NCBI GenBank assembly: GCA_016928435.1
Contig: JAFGKT010000008.1
Coordinates: forward strand, 16,419-80,418
Direction of reading: 5' to 3'
Length of the DNA stretch: 64,000 nt
Origin: Sedimentisphaerales bacterium
GTDB taxonomy: Bacteria > Planctomycetota > Phycisphaerae > Sedimentisphaerales > SM23-30
Part shown: piece after piece, positions 57,084 through 64,000 of the stretch
How the letters are laid out: each line of letters opens with the position of its first letter
Position numbering within the stretch: the stretch's first letter is position 1
Made by a program: the position numbers and the translations under genes
Notes under the pieces: generated by a model
What the model saw: only the letters and a program-made list of their open reading frames with translations
The model's database searches: none
Told to the model about the DNA's origin: nothing

Positions 57084-59339
57084 TTATTGCACCGGCATCG
57101 CGTCATTCTCAGTCCGCTGCACATAAACATTGTCTTCGCCCAGCGATCCCGCCAAGACCCCGGCTCGCAGACACAACGCCGCCAAATCCAATTGCGGATC
57201 GCTGGCCAGCAAATCTTCCGCCGTATAGACTGTCCAATTACCCTCAGCGGGCCCGCTAAGATGCAGCACGCCCGCTTCACGCAGAGCCTGTGTTGAATCG
57301 ACACGCTGCTGGGCCGTCAACTCCAGGTTCACATGAGGCAATACGCCATAGTCTTCATTTGCTTTGTCCTGCGGGTCGCGATGCACTCGTCGCCCGCTCG
57401 GCAGATAGTAATACGCTATCGTTATCTTTAATTCCGCTTCGTAGGCTGTAAACTGCTGAATCTGCTGCACACTGCCCTTGCCATATGTCTGCGTTCCCAC
57501 TATCAAAGCCCGGTCATGGTCCCGCAAAGAGCCCGAAACAATCTCCGATGCGCTCGCCGAGGTATTATTTACCAATACCACCAACGGAATATCTTCCAGC
57601 GTACCGCGCTCGCGGGCATAGTCGTGATTGCCAAACTGCGGGAAACGAGCCGACCGTGTACTAACAATCACCCCCGACGACACAAACGTATCAACAATCT
57701 CCACCGCCGAACTCAAATACCCACCCGCGTTGTCCCGCAAATCCACAATCAACCCTTGCATACCTTGGTCAATCAGATCATCCACGACGCTACGAAAACG
57801 CTGCGACGTCTCCGCGGCAAAACTCGTAATCCGCACATAGCCCAGCGTATGGTCGTCGTCGATAAAATATTCCCATTCGCCGTTCTCGTCGCGGTACAAG
57901 CCTTTGATCGTCTGCACCACAATCCGATCACGTGTAATCGTATAATCCCGCGGCTCATCAAAGCCTTCCCGGTCAATCGTCAGCACAACATCAGTACCAC
58001 GCGGGCCGGTGATACGATGCACCGCCATCTCCAAAGTTATTGTCGCTGTGCTTTCGCCGTCCACCGCTACTATCACGTCCCCCGCGTCTAATCCCGCCCG
58101 CATCGCCGGCGAATCGTCCAGCAGCGAATCAACCGTTAGAAGTCCGTTCATCTTGTTGATTACTATCCCCACCCCGCTGAACTCATTGGTCATGTCCTTC
58201 CGGAAGTCCGCCACTTCGCCCGGCCAAATCAAATAAGTATAACTGTCCAACGCGCTGAACGCCCCCTCAGCAAATTCCGCTATCACCACTTCTTCCGGAA
58301 AATCCAACGTCGAACCGTTCAACCGCAGCATATCACGAAAACAAGCGGTTAGATCATCCTTGTCATACGCATCCCCCAATTCTGCCACGTTCTCATTCAA
58401 CGCCGCCAAGCCCTCGCGGTACTCCGCCACCAAATCAGCATCCTCTAACGAAGCAAACGTCTCCGCCAACCGGTCCGTATCCGCCAGAACCTGACAGTTA
58501 CGCAAACCCAACTCTGCCATCACACCATAGTCCGGCGTCTCAACAAAATCATGTTCGACCATGCTCAAACCCGCGTAGAATATATCACGCGTTATGTTCG
58601 CCCGCCTCTCCTGCCACGTCACACCGTCCTCGTTCGGATCGTTTACATACATCTCGCTCGTCGTCGCCTGACGTAGCAGATAATTCATATGATCATCGTA
58701 TTCTTTACTCTGATTGTCCAGGGCCGACAGATAGTAATACACATTCCCGTAGGCCTCCAGCCACTGTTGCGACTGCTCATATTCAGTTCCTATCGCCAAC
58801 GCACGCGAAACAACTTCTTCCCGCAAAACCGCGTCTATCGTATCATCCAAATCCATCCGGTCCGCCAGATTATGCGCCGCCGTCATCTGCGCCAAAGCCG
58901 CAAGCCAATCTTCATCTATCTCACTCCGCAGACTCTCCTCCATATCAGTCTTCGCGTCACTATCCCAAGTGTCCGCTTCGCTGGCGCCCAACAGACTGCC
59001 GCGCCAACGCGCGTTACCCACCGACTCTTCCATACCATCAATATATTCATTGTAGGCTTCCTCACGCGCAGCCTCGCATACCTCCATCAATCCCGTGTAA
59101 TCTTCCCAAACCTCCGATAGAATCTCACTGTCGCCCGTCGCCCCACTAGACGAACTCCCAGCCATATACTCCCCCGCCTGCGAAAAATCGCCCCGCCATA
59201 TCGCCATGGCTGCCTGCCGAACATCGGCGTCCGATACAACAGCACCATACGCTGCGCCGTCCACCACCAGCAACCCCGCTGCCAACGCCGCCAAAAACAT
59301 CCGTGTCAATATCGCAGAGATTCTAGGCAGTCCGCTCAT
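57084..59339 (-). CDS. S41 family C-terminal processing peptidase with PDZ domain
   Basis: GVGIVINKMNGLLTVDSLLDDSPAMRAGLDAGDVIVAVDG; LIVDLRDNAGGYLSSAVEIVDTF; VNNTSASASEIVSGSLRDHDRALIVGTQTYGKGSVQ. Confidence 0.93.
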   Translation of the reverse strand: MSGLPRISAILTRMFLAALAAGLLVVDGAAYGAVVSDADVRQAAMAIWRGDFSQAGEYMAGSSSSGATGDSEILSEVWEDYTGLMEVCEAAREEAYNEYIDGMEESVGNARWRGSLLGASEADTWDSDAKTDMEESLRSEIDEDWLAALAQMTAAHNLADRMDLDDTIDAVLREEVVSRALAIGTEYEQSQQWLEAYGNVYYYLSALDNQSKEYDDHMNYLLRQATTSEMYVNDPNEDGVTWQERRANITRDIFYAGLSMVEHDFVETPDYGVMAELGLRNCQVLADTDRLAETFASLEDADLVAEYREGLAALNENVAELGDAYDKDDLTACFRDMLRLNGSTLDFPEEVVIAEFAEGAFSALDSYTYLIWPGEVADFRKDMTNEFSGVGIVINKMNGLLTVDSLLDDSPAMRAGLDAGDVIVAVDGESTATITLEMAVHRITGPRGTDVVLTIDREGFDEPRDYTITRDRIVVQTIKGLYRDENGEWEYFIDDDHTLGYVRITSFAAETSQRFRSVVDDLIDQGMQGLIVDLRDNAGGYLSSAVEIVDTFVSSGVIVSTRSARFPQFGNHDYARERGTLEDIPLVVLVNNTSASASEIVSGSLRDHDRALIVGTQTYGKGSVQQIQQFTAYEAELKITIAYYYLPSGRRVHRDPQDKANEDYGVLPHVNLELTAQQRVDSTQALREAGVLHLSGPAEGNWTVYTAEDLLASDPQLDLAALCLRAGVLAGSLGEDNVYVQRTENDAMPVQ

Positions 59340-59583
59340 ATTTAAGACCTTCCTTAACAACTTTATTATTGTCTTATGTAATCCGCTATTTATTATAGAC
59401 CGTTAGCCCCCGAACTTCATGTTCGGGGGTTCGAACCCATTGCCCATACTAACTCCCCCCCAACCGCCTGTCCCTGCTTACGCTCCCAATCGGCCATGCT
59501 CGCCCCGAACAAACCCCCAAAGCACAGTCCGTCTGGTCACTGTTCTTACAATCGGCTCTATTCGGTGCCGGCTTGAGCTACCC

Positions 59584-61383
59584 TTAAGACAAACCGCCCC
59601 GACGTGGCCGATCCTTCTTCTTTTTGTCCTTTTTCTCGGGAGTTCCCCCGGAAGGCTCCACACTCGAATGACCGATTTCACTGCTTTCAAACGACGCGCC
59701 GCCGCTATGCTCGTGAACCCCCTTTATCGACAACGCTATTCTCTGCTCGGCAGTGTCCACCGACAAAATCTTCACTTGTACCTCTTGACCCTCTTTCACC
59801 ACGTCACTGGCATGGTTCACCCGATGCGCTGCCATCTCCGAAATATGAACCAAACCATCTACACCAGGCTCCAAAGTCACAAACGCGCCAAAATCAGTTA
59901 CACGCGCCACCGTACCGGTGTGTATTTGATCCGGAGCATATCTGCTTGTGATATTTGCCCAAGGATTCTCTTGCAGGTTCTTCATACTCAGCGAAATCCG
60001 GCGTTTTGCCACGTCGATGCTCATAATCTCGACTTCCACCATCATGCCGCTCTGCACCACGTCCGAAGGATGCCGAATCCGCCCCGCCCAGGTCATCTGG
60101 CTTATCGGTATCAGCCCGTCTATTCCGCTTTCCAATTCCGCGAACGCCCCAAAGTCCGCCAGATTCTTTATCTGCGCTTGATGACGAGAACCAACCGGAT
60201 ATTTATGTTCCGCCGTCGTCCAAGGATCGCCACCCGCCTGACGCAGACTCAAAGCAATACGCTGCTTCTCTCGATCAACACCGACCACCACCACATCAAT
60301 ACCCTGACCAACCGTCAAAATATCCTTGGGGTGTTTCACATGAGCCCAGCTCATTTCCCGAACATGCAGCAAACCGTCAACACCCCCGATATCAACAAAC
60401 GCGCCATAGTCCATCAAGCTGCGCACTACGCCGTGTTTCAGTTGCCCTTCTTCGATCTCCGTCCACGCATGGTCGCGCTGTTCTTCACGTTCGCGCATCA
60501 GCACATTTCGCCGGCTGACCACAATATCTTTGTCGCCGCGCTCCACCTGCGTCACTTCACAAACCATCTTTTCGCCCATGTAAGGCTCTAAGTCCTCTAC
60601 CCGGCCCAAATCGATCTGACTGATCGGCATAAATGCCTTCAGCCCTTTGATATCCAGTTCCAACCCGCCTTTGTTCGTGCCCACGACCCGGCCTTCAACC
60701 AAAACGCCCTCTGCCAAATTACTCACCAATAACTGCTGCTCCGCCGTCTTACGCGACAACAGCAACAATCCGTCCCGTCGATCGTAATTAACAATGGCGA
60801 CTTTGATTTCACTGCCGACCACGGGCTCTTCGCCTTCTTCCAATTCCTCCAAAGGCAGCAAACCTTGCGATTTACCCCCTAACTCCACAAACACCCCGTC
60901 CCTGCTCACACTCACAACATAACCGCTGCGTATGCCTTCCGGCGCCTTTTCTGTTTTTTCTTTAGCGCCCCCGGTTGCCGCAGACGCAGCGTCCGCTTGT
61001 TCGTCCAGGCCGTACAAGTCCATCAGACTCATATCGCCCAGCGCCGCTTCGATCTCTTGATTCACGTCAACATCATCCGCGCGTGGAATCTCGACCGGCT
61101 TGGGTGCGCTGCGCTGACGCGACGCGGTTTGCCGCGCCGTACTCAATCCGCTCGCCGATCCCTGTTGCTCAACGCTATCCGATTTGCTTTGTTGTGGTTG
61201 CGTTCCTGCCTGGATGCCGGTAATGGGCTCAGCAGGCCCCGGAGTTGGCTGACCTGCCGACGCGACCGGATTGGTTGCGGGCGAATCCGTATTCGTTTGA
61301 TTATTCTGATCTACCGAATCCGTTGAAGAACTCGGCAACGCATTGTCCTGAGCGCTATCGCTCGGTTGTCTTTCGCTCATCAT
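59584..61383 (-). CDS. Multi-S1-domain RNA-binding protein (30S ribosomal protein S1-like)
   Basis: Four or more S1 repeats, e.g. GVVRSLMDYGAFVDIGGVDGLLHVREMSW, GTVARVTDFGAFVTLEPGVDGLVHISEM. Confidence 0.92.
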   Translation of the reverse strand: MMSERQPSDSAQDNALPSSSTDSVDQNNQTNTDSPATNPVASAGQPTPGPAEPITGIQAGTQPQQSKSDSVEQQGSASGLSTARQTASRQRSAPKPVEIPRADDVDVNQEIEAALGDMSLMDLYGLDEQADAASAATGGAKEKTEKAPEGIRSGYVVSVSRDGVFVELGGKSQGLLPLEELEEGEEPVVGSEIKVAIVNYDRRDGLLLLSRKTAEQQLLVSNLAEGVLVEGRVVGTNKGGLELDIKGLKAFMPISQIDLGRVEDLEPYMGEKMVCEVTQVERGDKDIVVSRRNVLMREREEQRDHAWTEIEEGQLKHGVVRSLMDYGAFVDIGGVDGLLHVREMSWAHVKHPKDILTVGQGIDVVVVGVDREKQRIALSLRQAGGDPWTTAEHKYPVGSRHQAQIKNLADFGAFAELESGIDGLIPISQMTWAGRIRHPSDVVQSGMMVEVEIMSIDVAKRRISLSMKNLQENPWANITSRYAPDQIHTGTVARVTDFGAFVTLEPGVDGLVHISEMAAHRVNHASDVVKEGQEVQVKILSVDTAEQRIALSIKGVHEHSGGASFESSEIGHSSVEPSGGTPEKKDKKKKDRPRRGGLS

Positions 61384-61465
61384 TACCTCTGTTAACCCAT
61401 ACAAAAAAAGAAACTTCAACTACAACCACAACAACTGCCCAAATAGGACAGCTAAACGATTAATT

Positions 61466-62164
61466 TTACATAATACCGTCCTGTCTGTCCACACCAACTA
61501 TACTACGCAATTTTGTTACTTGCTGGTGTGCCCTACGCGTCGGCTCCGGCAAACGGTAACGACCACAGCACCGCAGTGTCAAATCCACCGCCTGGCCCAA
61601 TTCTATCCGATGCCCTACCGAAATATACAGACATTTTACCTTATCCCGGGTCCGCAAAACCGTCCCGATCACCTCATTATCATCCATCAGGGCTGCAAAA
61701 TCCCCTTTTTTTTCTCCTACCTCCTCGTGAACACCTATTAATCGGCTTTTGGCGCAGCCGATCGTCGCGATATCCAACTCCACTCCTAAGTGGCACGCCA
61801 GCCCGCACCGACGCGGATGAGCCAACCCTTGACCATCCACCAGCACCACATCAGGCCGATTACGCAGCTTCTCCAACGCCGCCAGCATCACTGGTGCCTC
61901 TCTAAATGACAGCAAACCAGGCACATAAGGAAATTCCACCACCCCCGCAGCCCAAACGCTTTCAACCAATTCCAGCGTCTCAATGTCCAGTACCACCGCC
62001 GCCGCCAAACACCTCTCCCCCTTACCTGGAAACGAAACATCCACACCCCCAACCAACCCAACCTTACCAACCGACAAAGGCTCAATTCGCACCCGCTCAG
62101 CCAGTTGCCGCTGTAATTCCTTGGCATAAAGGATTTTATCTGCTGAAAACCTGTGTGTACTCAT
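61466..62164 (-). CDS. nfi: Endonuclease V
   Basis: VGGVDVSF, YVPGLLSFREAPVMLAALEKL, VLVDGQGLAHPRRCGLACHLGV. Confidence 0.93.
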   Translation of the reverse strand: MSTHRFSADKILYAKELQRQLAERVRIEPLSVGKVGLVGGVDVSFPGKGERCLAAAVVLDIETLELVESVWAAGVVEFPYVPGLLSFREAPVMLAALEKLRNRPDVVLVDGQGLAHPRRCGLACHLGVELDIATIGCAKSRLIGVHEEVGEKKGDFAALMDDNEVIGTVLRTRDKVKCLYISVGHRIELGQAVDLTLRCCGRYRLPEPTRRAHQQVTKLRSIVGVDRQDGIM

Positions 62165-62210
62165 CTGTCTTTTTCCCCTCTACCTTATATTTGCCACTGG
62201 CGAATCTTAA

Positions 62211-62370
62211 AATCTATGTTAATCTGCGAAATCTGTTAAAAATTCCCTGACCGATCGATCTCACCGCCGTTAAGATTACCCCCCCCCCTCTCTATCCTCG
62301 TCATGCCTTTGGCAAACTAGTCTTTTCTCCTTTATAAATCTGCGTTAATCTGCGAAATCTGCGGATCAAG
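62211..62370. repeat. Phased short-word repeats family C (AATCTGCG words at 9-10 bp spacing), two clusters
   Basis: 62211-62242 AATCTATGTTAATCTGCGAAATCTG and 62336-62370 AAATCTGCGTTAATCTGCGAAATCTGCGGATCAAG; related reverse copy at 3604-3640. Confidence 0.75.
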
Positions 62371-62508
62371 CTCACTGACCTCAAAAAAACTTCCCTAACC
62401 CCCGCCTCTTACCTTATTTCATTGCTTGACAACCTCGGAAATTTCGCTACACTAAATGTTTACATACTTGGTCAGTGATAGCAACACTGTCATTATGGAG
62501 CTTAGCAC

Positions 62509-63162
62509 GTGGCTCAGATAAAGAAAACTACAATATTGGCATCTACGCTTCTCATTACCCTTCTTGGGACCGCTTTTGCTGCGCCTAAGCCCGCTTTGGT
62601 TCCCCAGGAAGGTGTCTGGCAGCTCGATATCGAATTTCATGGCCAACCCCGCCAGATCACCATCACCTTGCCAGGCGACACCCAGCCCCGCAGCTTCTGG
62701 TACCTGCCCTACACTATCACAAATAACACCGGCCAAGAAGTCCGCTTCTATCCCCAGTTCGATCTCCTGACCGACACCCTCAGACTATACCACGCCGGAG
62801 AAGGCGTTCGTCGTCCCGTTTTTGAGGCTATCCGCCAAAGGTACGGCAACACAATTCCACTGCTCGAACCCGAAAGCATGGTCACCGGACGTATTCTTCT
62901 CGGTGCCGATAACGCCCGCGATTCCGTCGTAATCTTCCCTGATTTCGACCCCGAAGCTACTTCTGTCAGCATCTTTATCGCCGGGCTCAGCAACGAAAAC
63001 GTAACCGTACCGCATCCCACTACCATCGATCAACGCACCGGCCAAGCAAAGCAAATACTGCTCCGAAAAACCCTACAATTGCAATACCGAATCGTCGGCG
63101 ATGCTATTACTCCCCGCCAGAGAGTTATGCTTTATCATTCCATGAATTGGATTATGCGGTAA
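62509..63162 (+). CDS. Hypothetical secreted protein (GTG start)
   Basis: Signal-peptide-like KKTTILASTLLITLLGTAFAAP. Confidence 0.65.
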   Translation: MAQIKKTTILASTLLITLLGTAFAAPKPALVPQEGVWQLDIEFHGQPRQITITLPGDTQPRSFWYLPYTITNNTGQEVRFYPQFDLLTDTLRLYHAGEGVRRPVFEAIRQRYGNTIPLLEPESMVTGRILLGADNARDSVVIFPDFDPEATSVSIFIAGLSNENVTVPHPTTIDQRTGQAKQILLRKTLQLQYRIVGDAITPRQRVMLYHSMNWIMR

Positions 63163-63238
63163 AACTTTTGAAGTATCACAGTTTGGGGCCCCGCCCTAAA
63201 GTGGGTTCCACAAAACACAAGTTGAATTATCATAGTTT

Positions 63239-63270
63239 GGGTGGCACCCTTTCGCGAAGCTAAAGGGTGA
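63239..63270. repeat. Repeat family A, copy 3
   Basis: GGGTGGCACCCTTTCGCGAAGCTAAAGGGTGA. Confidence 0.85.
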
Positions 63271-63388
63271 TGTTCTCCAAAGCACTGTATGAATTATCAC
63301 AGTTTGTTCCGGGCCCGTCAAAAAGGCCCTTCGTCGTTAAAATTTAAATCGTTTTTTCTAAACTACAGGTAAATGTCAGAGGTCGATT

Positions 63389-63622
63389 ATGGCTCATAAA
63401 AAAGGTCAAGGTTCATCACGTAACGGTCGCGATAGCAATCCCCAATACCGCGGCGTAAAAGCATACGGCGGACAGGCGGTTAAAGCTGGCTCAATTATCG
63501 TCCGTCAATGCGGCACAAGGTTCAAGCCCGGCCAAAACGTCGGCGTAGGCAAAGACTACACCCTCTTCGCCCTCACCGAAGGCCAGGTAGTATTCCACGG
63601 CCGAAAGGTATCTGTACAATAG
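63389..63622 (+). CDS. rpmA: 50S ribosomal protein L27
   Basis: [62 protein letters not shown]. Confidence 0.97.
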   Translation: MAHKKGQGSSRNGRDSNPQYRGVKAYGGQAVKAGSIIVRQCGTRFKPGQNVGVGKDYTLFALTEGQVVFHGRKVSVQ

Positions 63623-63677
63623 ATACCAAAAACGCCTCCAAAGGCTCAAGATAAAGTGTGACTGAAGCATCAACGAG

Positions 63678-63706
63678 AGTGGCGTTCGCGCGCCACTTTT
63701 TTTTTA
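63678..63706 (+). terminator. Intrinsic terminator after rpmA
   Basis: AGTGGCG-ttcgc-GCGCCACT followed by T-run. Confidence 0.8.
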
Positions 63707-63808
63707 AAGTTCATCTGCGAGTTTCGCCGGATCATTCCACCTTGTTTTTCATTGCTCACACAACAAATTAGCCCCCTGACCTGGGTTTTATCTCAAGACT
63801 TCCCAACG

Positions 63809-63841
63809 CCGGGTAGCACCCTTTCGCGAAGCTAAAGGGTG
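63809..63841. repeat. Repeat family A, copy 4
   Basis: CCGGGTAGCACCCTTTCGCGAAGCTAAAGGGTG. Confidence 0.85.
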
Positions 63842-63916
63842 TTTGCCCACTAACAAACAGCCCAAGGTAGGATGGGCTCATCAGCCCATGCTGATTCTAA
63901 CAATAAGGTCTATATA

Positions 63917-64000
63917 GTGTTCATCGATACCGCCGAAATCTTTGTAGCTGCCGGCGACGGAGGCAACGGCTGCGTCAGCTTCCGCCGCGAAAAGTTCATC
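63917..64000 (+). CDS. obgE: GTPase Obg, N-terminal fragment (runs off window)
   Basis: GTG start; [28 protein letters not shown]. Confidence 0.92.
   Translation, partial: MFIDTAEIFVAAGDGGNGCVSFRREKFI

Noticed and set aside
59401-59445. tRNA-like T-arm sequence GGGGGTTCGAACCC beside hairpin CCCCCGAAC-TTCAT-GTTCGGGGG
   Set aside because: No D-arm, anticodon arm or acceptor stem could be built around it; treated as a simple hairpin.
59419-60591. 390-aa plus-strand ORF
   Set aside because: Antisense to the S1-domain protein gene.
62211-62370. CRISPR array
   Set aside because: Words are only 6-8 bp at about 10 bp spacing, without 25-40 bp direct repeats and unique spacers; no cas genes in window.

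Overview
The window looks like a 64 kb piece of a planctomycete (Phycisphaerae-like) chromosome. Signs of this are PEP-CTERM sorting tails, an LEPR-XLL-type N-terminus on a giant protein, dockerin-like Ca-binding repeats, GEVED domains and a TIIGR-style pseudopilin. Housekeeping genes include ilvD, acpS, mnmG, rsmD, a CCA-adding enzyme, rluB-type, manA, miaA, priA, nfi, rpmA and the start of obg. Signalling genes (SpoIIE-type phosphatase, HTH-REC regulator, HDOD-GAF-histidine kinase) lie on the left and surface proteins fill the middle (15-36 kb). The strongest lead is a cobalamin (B12) riboswitch on the minus strand at about 22.67-22.83 kb. It has its own promoter, antiterminator and terminator, followed by a structured leader of about 360 nt, and it reads into three genes: a propeller-like PEP-CTERM surface protein, a dockerin-tailed surface protein resembling B12-locus surface proteins of Bacteroidetes, and a pseudopilin. 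I interpret this as a candidate planctomycete corrinoid-capture system without a visible TonB receptor. Strand composition flips from G>C on the left to C>G on the right, and a good dif-like XerCD site sits at 44817-44844, so the window probably spans the replication terminus. Several small intergenic repeat families appear, and their orientation flips between the two sides. All calls come from reading the sequence and supplied ORFs; no searches or folding programs were run.
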